The notes beneath the pieces were generated by a model. The model saw only the letters and a program-made list of their open reading frames with translations, made no database searches and was not told where the DNA came from. Of a stretch of DNA of 64,000 nucleotides, positions 48,001 to 58,852 are shown piece after piece (positions within the stretch are counted from its first letter, which is position 1; every line of letters starts with the position of its first letter). This stretch comes from Branchiostoma lanceolatum. Taxonomy: Eukaryota; Chordata; Leptocardii; Amphioxiformes; Branchiostomatidae. A program made the translations under genes and the position numbers. The stretch spans positions 627,501-691,500 of the forward strand of contig NC_089731.1 in the NCBI RefSeq assembly GCF_035083965.1, written 5' to 3'.

Positions 48001-50689
48001 GAGTGGTTCCCGAAGCCGTCCCGGTAATCGTCCCAGTTACGGTGGAAATTCAGCTGCCCGTTGTACCTGGAATATGGGACGGGCCTGTTACATTTTGTGT
48101 ACTGGGATAGCCTTAACTTGTATCATTTTTCTCTCTCTCTCTATCCAATTTAACGTCTTTTGTTCCCCATCATCTGGGGGTTAGACGTGCTTACACATGG
48201 ATGGGGGAGCCCCAGAACTCCTCATCAAGTGCAAGTCCTTTTTTGTAGCAAGAGTTTTTACGGCTGGATGCCCTTCCTAACGCCAACCCAAACCCTACTG
48301 CTGGGCTTAGGACATGGGAAATGTGTGTTAAGTGCCTTTCCCAAGGACACAACGTCTGGACATGTCTGGGTACTCCACTGGGGATTGAACCTGGGTCTTA
48401 TTGGTTCATAGCCGGATGCTTTGCCACTGTGCTACACAGACGCCACACTGTGTCTATTTGTCAGCCTGTATTTCTGCATTTTTTTTGTATGCTGTCTGAT
48501 AGACATATCTCACCACAGAGTGGCAGGAAGTGAAAAGCAAAAGGTCAGAGTTGTGTGAGCGACAGGAAGTAGAGTTTGAATTTGTAGAAATTGTCATTTT
48601 TTTAACATTCCCATGGGGTCAATAGCTACTAATTCTTGGCACTGTCTTTGGTGTGCCTATTCCATGATTTTTTTGCAGTTATGCTAGTCACAGTATGATA
48701 TCTTGGAATTCTTGTCCTTAGCACAAAATTTGGGGTTATAGGTGTTGATATCAAAATAAAACTTACCTGCGTTGGATGACTGTCCATCCCCCACCGTCAG
48801 TCTTCATGTCACAGTACACAGGAAAGGGTCTGTCCATGCCCCAGGGTTTGATGTTATATACACCATCATGGATAGCTCCGAACCAGTACAACACCCCATA
48901 CACACCTACAACACACACATGTACAGGTGTAACATAGCTGTAACACAGCTGTAACATGTGACACAGGGAAGGGCCTGTCCATGCCCCAGGGTTTGATGTT
49001 ATATACACCATCATGGATAGCTCCGAACCAGTACAACACCCCATACACACCTACAACACACACATGTACAGGTGTAACATAGCTGTAACACAGCTGTAAC
49101 ATGTGACACAGGGAAGGGTCTGTCCATGCCCCAGGGTTTGATGTTATATACACCATCATGGATAGCTCCGAACCAGTACAACACCCCATACACACCTACA
49201 ACACACACATGTACAGGTGTAACATAGCTGTAACACAGCTGTAACATGTGACACAGGGAAGGGCCTGTCCATGCCCCAGGGTTTGATGTTATATACACCA
49301 TCATGGATAGCTCCGAACCAGTACAACACCCCATACACACCTACTGTAGCATGCATGGACATCATACCAAGACTTCAAAATGGTACCGGCTACTGTGACT
49401 TCTTAGCAATTATGGGAAAGAGCATGCATGGAAGTTCATTATTTTGTAGAACACACACCACTACAAGTTGTGCCCCTGCTGTAGTGGCCCAAGGGCTGTA
49501 GAGACGGAGATGGCCACCACCCCTATACACCGAAAGGCTTGCGGAGGATTTTTACTAAACTTACGAAATTGACACCTGTTCACGTACCTGTGCAGTCGTC
49601 ATACGTTGGTACCGGGTTGTCCCCTGGGACTGGGTTGTGATGGCCGACTGGCTGGTCGTCATACTCCTCATGGGCTGTGGGGGAAGATAGGAGAATCACA
49701 GATGAATATTAACCTTACAGGTCAGTGGCATGCTGTTAGTAGCTACCCAACTCTGCTTGGCAGTATGTTGGGTAACTAAAAGAGAGGAAGAAAAACATTG
49801 TGCTGTAACTGTAGAGAATCTAAATCATACTGTAACACTTCTGAGCTTATGTTATAAATAGATAAAATTCAACATGCTTGACACAGCTCCTTTAATTAGT
49901 CTAAGATCTAGAATAAGTAAAATTTCTTTACAAGGACACTTGAGCTGCCCATCTGCTTGGCACAACTCCTTGCATAATGTAAGCATACCACACAAATGAC
50001 TACAGACTAGAAGCAATGAGATTGTTTCTTACAAGGACACTTCAGCTGCCCCGCTGCTTGACACAGCTCCTCTAGAATCTCATTCCCGACACTGTCCTCC
50101 TCGGCCGCTGAGTCGGCGTCTTCCGTCGTCCCCTCCTTCACCAGCTGGTAGCGTCGCAGCTTCTTGCAGGCGGACCGGATGGTTTTGATCCGGTGGTGAT
50201 CGGATGTGTTCTTCTGGTCTTTCGCATCGTTAAGGAAACAGAACACACCTCCAAGGAGTAAAACACTGGAGGCGAGGGAAAAGATTGAAAAAGATTGGTG
50301 CCATTTTTGCAATTATATAATACTGTATGTAAAACAGAATCTGATGTATTTACAATGCAGTTTTAAGAGAAGATAGGAAAAAATTGATGCCACATGTGCA
50401 GTCACTGACAGAACCAGCATTTGTACATATAGGCCAAGTAATTTCTTTCTGCTATATATTTGAAAGGTTCACATTTTTACAGACTGAGCTTACTTAGAAT
50501 TCTGTAAAACAGAGGGAAACAAGAATTAATTCCACCGCTACAATATAGTCCAAATTGATGTTGACTCATCTTCCTTATTTCTAACAAGGTCCAATTTGTC
50601 ATTTCATTACAAGCCAAATGAAGAGCTCATGCAGTCACTTAAGAAAGACAAGACCTTCCCTACCTGAAAATCAGTCCCACCCCTCTCAT
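45013..50689 (-). CDS. Fibrinogen-domain protein A, nine exons, FReD split over six exons
   Basis: Exons: 50664-50689, 50033-50265, 49588-49674, 48767-48905, 47964-48066, 46869-46996, 46331-46446, 45717-45831, 45013-45106; in phase, 346 residues. The N-terminus ([20 protein letters not shown]) is a signal peptide or signal anchor whose codons span the first intron. A charged region ([27 protein letters not shown]) and an acidic linker ([13 protein letters not shown]) follow. The FReD has [40 protein letters not shown], the calcium-loop-like [24 protein letters not shown] and [18 protein letters not shown]. The tail [12 protein letters not shown] ends at TAG. Without the last exon the frame would stop at TAA one codon after HWKG. 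Codons are GC-rich compared with the other FReD genes here. Likely secreted or surface recognition protein; ligand unknown. Confidence 0.92.
45107..45630. repeat. SINE-like blocks enclosing a 24-bp minisatellite
   Basis: AAAGAACCCAACACACTTAT and GAGTAGGGGTGACCAGG (45115-45165) and AAAGCATCATGGTTCACCTC (about 45597) match the element at 21060-21240. Between them, 45197-45566 consists of units CCTTGGTACTGAAGTTACC, degenerate at the left and nearly identical at the right. The minisatellite appears to have expanded inside the SINE. Confidence 0.8.
46520..46770. mobile_element. Degenerate SINE-like repeat
   Basis: CTTGGATCGAATACCTCC (tRNA B-box-like), GTTGTGCCTTAAGGAAAGCC, TTTGAGGAGAGCCACAC and AACAGTAGGGGTCCTTCCT, in the same order as in the repeat at 43050-43335. 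Intronic in FReD gene A. Confidence 0.6.
47385..47905 (-). repeat. Two diverged copies of the FReD-A exon 5 donor edge within a larger duplication
   Basis: On the minus strand, GAAGATACACCAGGTAGGG occurs at about 47395 and 47765, beside CCACTCTAAAGAGC. It matches the real exon end (CCACTCCAAGGAGC ... GAAGATTCACCAG/GTACGG at 47964). The copies share a further ~70 bp of flank (AAGCACTGTGAACAGATGAA). They are clearly older than the exon 4 array. Confidence 0.7.
48130..48445 (+). mobile_element. Interspersed SINE-like repeat (third member)
   Basis: (CT)n head, then ATCTGGGGGTTAGACGTGCT, GCTGGATGCCCTTCCTAACG, GGGCTTAGGACATGGGAAAT and a tRNA-like end (GGATTGAACCTGGGTCT). Full-length relative of 9800-10125. 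Intronic in FReD gene A, opposite strand. Confidence 0.82.
48906..49345 (-). repeat. Three partial copies of FReD-A exon 4 with acceptor
   Basis: Units of 145 bp repeat TTGTAG/GTGTGTATGGGG and the codons for [17 protein letters not shown] to DRPFPV, then switch to intron sequence (CATGTTACAGCTGTGTTAC). Only the copy at 48767-48905 continues into [11 protein letters not shown] and a donor. The copies are almost identical, so recent. Confidence 0.94.
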
Positions 50690-52496
50690 GATGACCACCC
50701 TGTCCACTGCCGTCCCCAACATAAACTCCCAGCTTTCACCGACACCAGTACCACCCAGACCGCTCCACAACTAATGGCGACACGCCTGAACGCTACGCTG
50801 CTCCCAATTCCGCTGGAGTCCAGTTCACCAGTGTAGAAAGCCCAACTGGTGTCCCATGGCTCATTTTCTGATGGCTCAAAGTCAATAAATATTCCTCTAA
50901 TGGGAAAACTATGTTGGGAGATGGCCGTGGTTGGGAGCATTGATCTACTGTAGAATGGAGCATTTGCCAGCTGGTTTGTCATAGTAGTGAGTTTAGCACT
51001 TCTAATTTCCTCTGGGTAATGTGCAGGTTATTGAGTCAATGAGTGTCATCTCCAAGCAGATGTGTAAAGGATCTGGTTCATTTTCTGATTTTTTTATGCC
51101 TGTTTTGATTTCCAACATTCAGTACTCCTTTTTTTTGCTTAGTTAAATTTTCTAACCTTCCTTTTTTCGATCAAATGGTACTTAACTCCAGACTAACTTG
51201 TATGGTCAATTGTGCATTTTGCAGATTAACTTCTGGCTTAACCTTTAACAGCCATTTGGATTCCAATTCTCAGTTGTGTTTGGGGTTAGGCAGCAGGGAG
51301 AAGGTTAAAGTCTGTTGACACAAAATCGGTCAGGCAAATCAGTGGCATTGATGAAGGCACTGCCCTACATGTATGTACCAAGGGATATTGAATCAAAAAG
51401 AACAAGGCCTGGTAATGGTAAAGTCATGTTGACCCACTTTCTCCTGTCTTCTCGCCAATCTGTCTGTTATCTTCTCCATGAAGGTTATTTCTGTCAGTGG
51501 ACTGAGTGTATAGCACTTAGCAGTGTCTGTGATCATGTGGCTGAACAGCATAACTCAGGGCTTGGTGATGGTCAAGTCTAATTTGTTAACCCACTGTAAT
51601 GTCTAATGTACAAAATATACCATGTAGATCTTAAAATGTTTGTTGTTTTATTTTTCGCTCCCCACAGCAAATTCTTGATGCTGTAAAAATACTGTTCCTG
51701 GTATTATCAAACCACAGAATTGTTTTGACCAGGCCCAAACTTGAAACACTGTAAGAATCTTCTTTACCCCGCTACTGCATATTAAGTCAAGCCACAACGA
51801 AAGTAATTTACCAGGACTGGTCTTACGATACAAGTAGTATCTAGTATCAGCAATGCATTTCTGCATTACATTATTACCAAGCAACAGCTGACTGGTGTCT
51901 GACAACACTACTTTTTGTATGTCAGAAGTCACAAACACATACACACACACACAGAGGCAAAAAAGCAAACACTCCCTAGTATATAGTACTGTGCAGGTCT
52001 TGTATTTTGTTTTAAGATGAAAGGATGATTTTGTATCACTCGAAACTGTATAATTATGCACAATTTTGTCTGTAGAATTAATTGCATCGATATTAAAAAG
52101 CATCTTCTATACTTCAGAAACTTGAATGAAGACAACCAACACTGAATAATCGATGTCAAACAATATACTCTGTATAACATGACTTGTGTGATCATGCAGA
52201 CAGTTGACTGACTAAATAAATGTAGTCTAGTAGGAACACTCACTGGTTAACATCTGTTAAACAATCATGTACTCTGAGTAACATCATCATTCTCCTACAC
52301 ATCTCCAGTACATTGTATTAATTTACTATACTTTATACATGTTAATCATTCCACCTACCTCTATTTATAGATAAGGCAATACATGTATAATTAAGTTCAA
52401 TATGGTTACAAAATGTAATCAAGTATTCCAAGACTTCTCTCACCTAAAGGTTTCACACTACATTTTTTTAATTCAGGGAGGATCCCCACTTTAGTC
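50690..52496. other. Intergenic between FReD genes A and B; nothing coding seen
   Basis: AT-rich DNA holding the promoter and 5' end of gene A and the 3' flank of gene B. Part of it (about 52105-52170, TTCAGAAACTTGAATGAAGA) resembles 59128-59180 below gene D, so gene 3' flanks were duplicated with the genes. A CA-rich run is at 51930-51955. No conserved protein segment on either strand. Confidence 0.65.
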
Positions 52497-55400
52497 TCAC
52501 AGATTACGGATAAAGTTTTGAGGCCGCACCATCATCTTGGTGGCCTTCAGTGAGTAGTAGGAGGTACCTTTCCAGTGATACCAGATAACACCAAGCCCTG
52601 TGGTACTCCCATGATAGTCCTCTGGCTGGAAGTAGGGACCGTTCAGGGCAGAGTAAGCACAATTGTTGTACCACCAGCCACCTGAATACTGCTGAGCACA
52701 GTGACTACTATTCCCATCATTGTCCCTATTGTAATCTCTAGCACTGAATTTCATATCATTATGCCACCCCATAGAGTCCCCAGCATCCCCACTGTAGCCC
52801 CCAAGGTGCAGTGTATAATCTGTACTCTCATCTCCAATGCTGAAGGTGTCATATTTAGCATAAGCAAAGTTACCTTCCCAATCTTCTAACGCCACATACA
52901 GCTCGTAGCTATTCTGAGCTAGCAAAGTGTGTATTCTATCCAGTCCAAGCCAGTGTTCCCCCTCAACCCTCCCAAACCCATCCTTGTAATCTGCCCAGCG
53001 TCGGTCAAAGTTTAGTCTCCCGTCAAACCTCCTCTGAATGACAGTCCAGCCCCCACCATCTGTAGTCATGTCACAGTAGACGTCAAAGTGGTTGGTGGAA
53101 GACTTGGGTTTGATGGGGAAGACTCCATCCTGTAGTTCTCCACTGTTCCAGTACAGCACAGGGTAGAGATCCGCACAGTCTTCAAACGTGTAGGCACCCA
53201 AAGGGTGGTCCGAGGGATCTAGAAATATAACAAAAACCATGTAGATTATATTCCAGACTTTGGGACCACCTCACACATTTCAGCAATCTTAAACCCAAAT
53301 TTAATATCACATCTGGTACATCTATTAGGTAAAAATAAATATGAAGCAGTCATTGATGACCCCCTGGGGATAAGCCCAATCTTCAGAATTCTGGCTCCGG
53401 AACTGGAGCCAGAATTCTGGGGACTGGAGCCAGAATTCTAGGAACTGGAGCCAGAATTCTGGGGACGAGCCAGAATTCTGGGGACTGGAGCCGGAATTCT
53501 GGGGACTGGAGCCAGAATTCTGGGGACTGGAGCCGGAATTCTGGGGACTGGAGCCAGAATTCTGGGGACTGGAGCCGGAATTCTGGGGACTGGAGCCGGA
53601 ATTCTGGGGACTGGAGCCGGAATTCTGGGGACTGGAGCCAGAATTCTGGGGACTGGAGCCGGAATTCTGGGGACTGGAGCCGGAATTCTGGGGACTGGAG
53701 CCAGAATTCTGGGGACTGGAGCCGGAATTCTGGGGACTGGAGCCGGAATTCTGGGGACTGGAGCCGGAATTCTGGGGACTGGAGCCAGAATTCTGGGGAC
53801 TGGAGCCGGAATTCTGGGGACTGGAGCCGGAATTCTGGGGACTGGAGCCGGAATTCTGGGGACTGGAGCCAGAATTCTGGGGACTGGAGCCGGAATTCTG
53901 GGGACTGGAGCCGGAATTCTGGGGACTGGAGCCGGAATTCTGGGGACTGGAGCCAGAATTCTGGGGACTGGAGCCGGAATTCTGGGGACTGGAGCCGGAA
54001 TTCTGGGGACTGGAGCCAGAATTCTGGGGACGAGCCAGAATTCTGGGGACTGGAGCCGGAATTCTGGGGACTGGAGCCAGAATTCTGGGGACTGGAGCCG
54101 GAATTCTGGGGACTGGAGCCAGAATTCTGGGGACTGGAGCCGGAATTCTGGGGACTGGAGCCAGAATTCTGGGGACTGGAGCCGGAATTCTGGGGACTGG
54201 AGCCAGAATTCTGGGGACTGGAGCCGGAATTCTGGGGACTGGAGCCGGAATTCTGGGGACTGGAGCCAGAATTCTGGGGACTGGAGCCGGAATTCTGGGG
54301 ACTGGAGCCAGAATTCTGGGGACTGGAGCCGGAATTCTGGGGACTGGAGCCGGAATTCTGGGGACTGGAGCCAGAATTCTGGGGACTGGAGCCGGAATTC
54401 TGGGGACTGGAGCCAGAATTCTGGGGACTGGAGCCAGAATTCTGGGGACTGGAGCCAGAATTCTGGGGACTGGAGCCAGAATTCTGGGGACTGGAGCCGG
54501 AATTCTGGGGACTGGAGCCAGAATTCTGGGGACTGGAGCCGGAATTCTGGGGACTGGAGCCGGAATTCTGGGGACTGGAGCCGGAATTCTGGGGACTGGA
54601 GCCGGAATTCTGGGGACTGGAGCCAGAATTCTGGGGACTGGAGCCAGAATTCTGGGGACTGGAGCCAGAATTCTGGGGACTGGAGCCAGAATTCTGGGGA
54701 CTGGAGCCAGAATTCTGGGGACTGGAGCCAGAATTCTGGGGACTGGAGCCGGAATTCTGGGGACTGGAGCCGGAATTCTGGGGACTGGAGCCGGAATTCT
54801 GGGGACTGGAGCCAGAATTCTGGGGACTGGAGCCGGAATTCTGGGGACTGGAGCCGGAATTCTGGGGACTGGAGCCAGAATTCTGGGGACTGGAGCCAGA
54901 ATTCTGGGGACTGGAGCCAGAATTCTGGGGACTGGAGCCAGAATTCTGGGGACTGGAGCCGGAATTCTGGGGACTGGAGCCAGAATTCTGGGGACTGGAG
55001 CCGGAATTCTGGGGACTGGAGCCGGAATTCTGGGGACTGGAGCCAGAATTCTGGGGACTGGAGCCGGAATTCTGGGGACTGGAGCCGGAATTCTGGGGAC
55101 TGGAGCCAGAATTCTGGGGACTGGAGCCGGAATTCTGGGGACTGGAGCCGGAATTCTGGGGACTGGAGCCGGAATTCTGGGGACTGGACAAAGTTGAAGG
55201 AAGAAAACACCAAGTTGGAAGGTTTAAGTGCTGGAAGGTATGATTCTTCAGAATTCTGCAGAATTCTGGCTCCATTTCCCGGATTTAATCCTGCAGAGTT
55301 AGGCTAATCCCCAGGGGGTCTTCAATGGCTGCTACATAATCTTCATTTTTACCCTACCAGATGTTACATTGATTTAGGTTTAAGATTGCTGAAATGTGAC

Positions 55401-55550
55401 AAGTAGTCCTAAATCAAACTGAAATTCCCAAATTTAACTGGAGGCTGTTTTCTACCTACCATATGTGTCTGCATGGAGACTGTCCCCCACATGTGCCAGT
55501 GTCCCCAGCTGACCCCAGGCTAGGGTGTATACAGCCAACACAAGCATCAT
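52497..55550 (-). CDS. Fibrinogen-domain protein B (secreted, FReD in one exon)
   Basis: Coding exons 55460-55550 and 52497-53218, in phase; 270 residues. The start codon follows an acceptor at 55557, and a 5'UTR exon ends with a donor at 55936. Residues 1-19 are a signal peptide (MMLVLAVYTLAWGQLGTLAH). A short linker leads to the FReD (about 42-270): [59 protein letters not shown], the calcium-loop-like DYNRDNDGNSSHCAQQ, GGWWYNNCAYSALNGPYF and SLKATKMMVRP. There is no collagen region, so it resembles the FREP/tachylectin-like secreted type more than ficolins. Its single long intron carries a foldback element with a 21-bp array. Likely sugar or acetyl-group recognition (family knowledge), ligand not predictable. 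Confidence 0.93.
53263..55409. mobile_element. 2.1-kb foldback element with ~110-bp terminal inverted repeats
   Basis: Left arm about 53263-53376 and right arm about 55302-55409 are inverse copies. Shared landmarks are CACATTTCAGCAATCTTAAA, CATCTGGTA, GTAAAAAT and GACCCCCTGGGGAT, with roughly 80 percent identity by eye. The interior is a 21-bp tandem array plus short unique ends; no transposase frame. It lies wholly in the intron of FReD gene B. Terminal bases and target duplication are unclear because the outer ends decay. Confidence 0.8.
53395..55190. repeat. 21-bp minisatellite, about 80-85 copies, unit GACTGGAGCCRGAATTCTGG
   Basis: Units are near-identical except for an A/G position: CCAGAATTCTGG is a perfect 12-base palindrome, CCGGAATTCTGG is one base off. 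The two variants occur in an irregular, code-like order. Two copies are shortened (GGACGAGCCAGAATTC near 53463 and 54028). Because 21 is divisible by three, open frames of about 600 codons run through on the minus strand (SPQNSGS or SPEFRLQ repeats). They lack splice or protein support and are not genes. Confidence 0.96.
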
Positions 55551-55935
55551 GTGTACCTGGAGAAACAAAACATCATGAAGAAAAAATTGCAGACAACCTC
55601 ATTTTACAAAATCCCTGTTTGAGGCAATAATCACAAAATGCAATTAACCACTTCCCACAAAGGGAACTTTTCCTTTTCTAGCTAGCTAGCATTTGAGCAG
55701 TCACCACTATAAACCCTGGACTGTGCCTCCAAACTACAGCGCAGCTGCGAAAACCTACTTAATTTCTTCAAATAAAAGCTTTCACCACTAAGTCAATACG
55801 TGTCAAGCACATACGGTACATATACATTACGTACCATACAGGTCATACATACATGCAAAAAAGTGGTAACCGAAACAAAACGGAAGAACTGAATGACTAG
55901 TTACCCTAGGCTTGTAGCTGTACCAATGGACTTAC

Positions 55936-56040
55936 CTTTTGTTTAATACTTGAAGTTGAAGTCATTCTTGGTTCTGTCCCTGGTATTTTTCTGCATGTAC
56001 AGACTGCTCTATCTAAGCAGGTTGTCATACATTTATAGCC
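55936..56040 (-). promoter_or_regulatory. TATA promoter and 5'UTR exon of FReD gene B
   Basis: On the minus strand GGCTATAAAT (56031-56040) is a TATA box. The start would fall near 56005, followed by a short leader that ends AAACAAAAG with donor GTAAGT at 55936. The acceptor is TTTCTCCAG at 55557. Confidence 0.75.
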
Positions 56041-56126
56041 AACTTGTTTTTCGGTAGGAGATCAAACTGCTAATCCCCACAGGATACATGACCTACACTA
56101 TAAATATTGAAATTCCTGTTTGCCCA

Positions 56127-56225
56127 GTGGGCTGTTCATCCGATGTACTGTCGTCTTTCAAAAGACTTCAAACGCTGAAGAGATGCCCTTGTTTAAAGTA
56201 CATGAGACAGAAACACCTGCTGATT
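56127..56225 (-). promoter_or_regulatory. Conserved upstream block of FReD gene B
   Basis: Contains GTTCATCCGATGTACTGTCG, GAGATGCCCTTGTTTAAAG and CATGAGACAGAAACACCTGC, in the same order as in the block upstream of gene C (58240-58328). Conservation beside otherwise diverged introns suggests a shared cis-regulatory element or recent duplication. Confidence 0.6.
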
Positions 56226-56536
56226 ATTTGAAGATAAAACCTGGGGATGTAACTAATGTGTTTTTTTTTCTACAATACTCAGTCCAGTAACTCTATAATA
56301 AAGTGAGCTACATATAACTCTTAGCCACGTTTGTCTGATGTGTGAAACAGATGAAAAAAAGTTTTCTTCGGAGCTTGCAATGTTGTTTCTGTGTTAATGA
56401 AGACTGTGTCCAGTCCAAACTGGTCCAGACTTTTATGACTCAGGAAGACTGAACACAATGCATTTGCCTGACAGTGGTTTATTTGAATACTGAGCCACAT
56501 GTAGCTGTGAACCTAGTAACAAAACTAACCATTCAC

Positions 56537-56600
56537 TCACAGCCTGTGAATATAGTCTCCAGGTCGTACCATCATCTTGGTGGCCTTCAGAGTATTGGAG
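56537..56600 (-). pseudogene. Relic of a FReD C-terminus
   Basis: The minus strand reads LKATKMMVRPGDYIHRL and then a stop, i.e. the end of a fibrinogen domain. Upstream of the first codons the match stops. It sits 125 bp beyond the stop of gene C. It could be a remnant of a deleted gene or an unused alternative 3' exon; no acceptor is obvious. Confidence 0.8.
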
Positions 56601-56724
56601 ACCTAATATATGATAGTAATCAGGTACATACATGTAGTATCTATTTTGCACACCTCTTTTACTCTTTTACATGTAGGTTTTACAACATTGTATCTGAATT
56701 GTGGTAGAACAATCCACACAAAAG

Positions 56725-57958
56725 TTACAGACTGCGGATAAAGTTGCGAGGCCGCACCATCATCTTGGTGGCCTTCAGTGAGTAGTACCAACCTTTCCAG
56801 TGATACCAGAGAACACCAAACCCTGTGGTACTACCGTGATAGTCCTCTAGCTGGTAGTAGGGACCGTTCAGGGCAGAGTGACCACAATATTTATACCACC
56901 AGCCGCCTGAATGTAGCTGAGCACAGTGACTACCGTACCCGTCATTGTCCACATCCCTAGCACTGAATTTACAACCATTACCGTAAACCAAAGCATCCCC
57001 AGCATCCCCACTGTAGCCCCCGATGTTCAGTGTATAATCTGTACTCTCATCCCCAATGCTGAAGGTAGCATATTTAGCAGAAGCAAAATTACCTTGAAGT
57101 TCCCAATCTCCTAACTCCACATACAACTCATAGCTATTCTGGGCTGTCAGGTTGTGCATTTTATCCAATCCAAGCCAGTGTTCCCCCTCTACCCCCCCAA
57201 ACCCATTTTTGTAATCTGCCCAACGTCTGTCAAAGTTTAGTGTCCCATTGAACCTCCTCTGAATGACAGTCCAGCCCCCACCATCTGTAGTCATGTCACA
57301 GTAGACGTCAAAGTGGTCGGTGGAAGATCGTGGTTTGATGGGGAAGACTCCATCCTGCATTGAGTTGGTCCAGTAGAGTACAGGGTAGAGATGTGCGCAG
57401 TCTTCAAAGTTAGCAGCAGCTGGGGGTTGGTTTCTACTTTCATCAGCTGGCATGTTACCTTGTGGTTGAAGGGATAGAGGGTTAAACACAAGGAGACATA
57501 TACAAAACTCTTATATAATTATATCACTTTGATTTGAAGGGGTAAATTTGAATTTTAGGGGGAAAACTGGCAAATTTCTTCATGATTTTCTGCCTCATAT
57601 ATTGTTCAATAATTTCCATGACTGTTCCCCGTTAATTCTGGTAAATTACAGGGCCATTTTTAGGCATTACAATAATCAATAACTGTAAAATTTGCGACCA
57701 TTGCTTTAGCCAGGTTTTTGTGCTTAAGACTTCTATCATGATCACAATGGAAACTTCAAGGGACCAAGAAAAGGTAGTCATGTTAGGTAGGTGGTTGCCT
57801 TGCAACAGTTGTCCCCTTTCCAGCTTTTACTATACTTGAAGTCAGAGAATCAGCTTACCATGTGTGTCCACATCCCCGGCTAGGCTGTCCCCCACAGCTG
57901 CCTGTGTTCCCACCTGTACCCAGGCTATGGTGCAGATAACCCACAGTACCAGCATCAT
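56725..57958 (-). CDS. Fibrinogen-domain protein C (secreted, FReD in one exon)
   Basis: Coding exons 57859-57958 and 56725-57458, in phase; 277 residues. Signal peptide MMLVLWVICTIAWVQVGTQA, then a Pro/Ala-containing linker (ESRNQPPAAANFEDC). The FReD has [79 protein letters not shown] and SLKATKMMVRPRNFIRSL. The intron acceptor reads CCACAAG/GTAACATG, a less common AAG acceptor. The nearest relatives are genes B and D beside it. Upstream there is an acceptor at 57965 and a 5'UTR exon ending with a donor at 58139. Confidence 0.93.
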
Positions 57959-58138
57959 GGTCACCTGGGAACAAGGATTGAGAATTCTATGGGCCACTGT
58001 CATGTTTTTTTAAAACTTCTTTGGCCTGGTAAATACAATGAATGTAATTAAATAGCATGTATGACCATTAATTACAACATGCTAACTTAGAAAATGGTGC
58101 AGCTCACATAACAGTAAAGAAGATTCCATCTCACTCAC

Positions 58139-58328
58139 CTTTATAGTTTTCTGTCAGTTTGTGTAGAAATCGTTCCCTGTCTGCCTCAAAGGAGCTATAA
58201 TTATATTATTCCTGTTGACTCAAAGCTTTAAAGGTTAACATTGTTCATCCGCTGTACTGTAAACAGTCTTCAAAGGCAGGAGAGATGCCCTCGTTTAAAG
58301 TTCATGAGACAGGAACACCTGCTGTTTA
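58139..58328 (-). promoter_or_regulatory. Promoter, 5'UTR exon and conserved upstream block of FReD gene C
   Basis: Leader ends CTATAAAG/GTGAGT at 58139. A TATA-like AATATAATTATAG lies at about 58197-58209. Further upstream, 58240-58328 holds GTTCATCCGCTGTACTGTAA, GAGATGCCCTCGTTTAAAG and CATGAGACAGGAACACCTGC, matching the block upstream of gene B. Confidence 0.62.
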
Positions 58329-58422
58329 CTAGCAAGATGAACAACATAGCTATATTGTATATATATATTGTACCTGATGCAATTGTTGTGCAATAAACTT
58401 GACTTGACTATATATATATATA

Positions 58423-58852
58423 CAGGGCTCGAAATACTGGGTGCATGTGCACCCAGTGCACCCAATTTTGGAGCTGTGCACCTAATTTTTTACTGTGGGT
58501 GCACTGGTGCACCCAAATATTTTTGTACGATTTATTGTGTAAAGGTATCACTGCACACTAGTAGACAGCATATTCTTGTCAGTGTAAGAAAATAAGAAAA
58601 AAATTTTTGTAGTACTTGTTGAAGATTTTGATGTTAGAATTTGAGTTAATTTCGATTTTGAAAGCTTCAAAACTGCGTGCCGAGATCGCGTGCCAAACGC
58701 GCATGAAGAGGAACAGTAAGGTTTGTCAATAGGTTTTGCTTACAATAGTTACATTCTATTTTTTGTGGTGCACCCAAAAATTTTTGGTGCACCCAATTTT
58801 TTAGGTTGGGTGCACCAGTGCACCTATTCCCAAAACTGAATTTCGAGCCCTG
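58423..58852. mobile_element. 430-bp non-autonomous element with CAGGGCTCGAAAT ends
   Basis: Begins CAGGGCTCGAAAT and ends ATTTCGAGCCCTG inside a (TA)n tract. Subterminal GGTGCACTGGTGCACCCAA motifs are inverted at both ends. No transposase. CAGGG termini recall hAT-type elements, but the TA-rich flank hides the target duplication. Confidence 0.85.

Noticed and set aside
53383..55275. 630- and 591-codon minus-strand ORFs of SPQNSGS and SPEFRLQ repeats
   Set aside because: They are two frames of the same 21-bp tandem array inside a foldback element; no signal peptide, domain or splice evidence.
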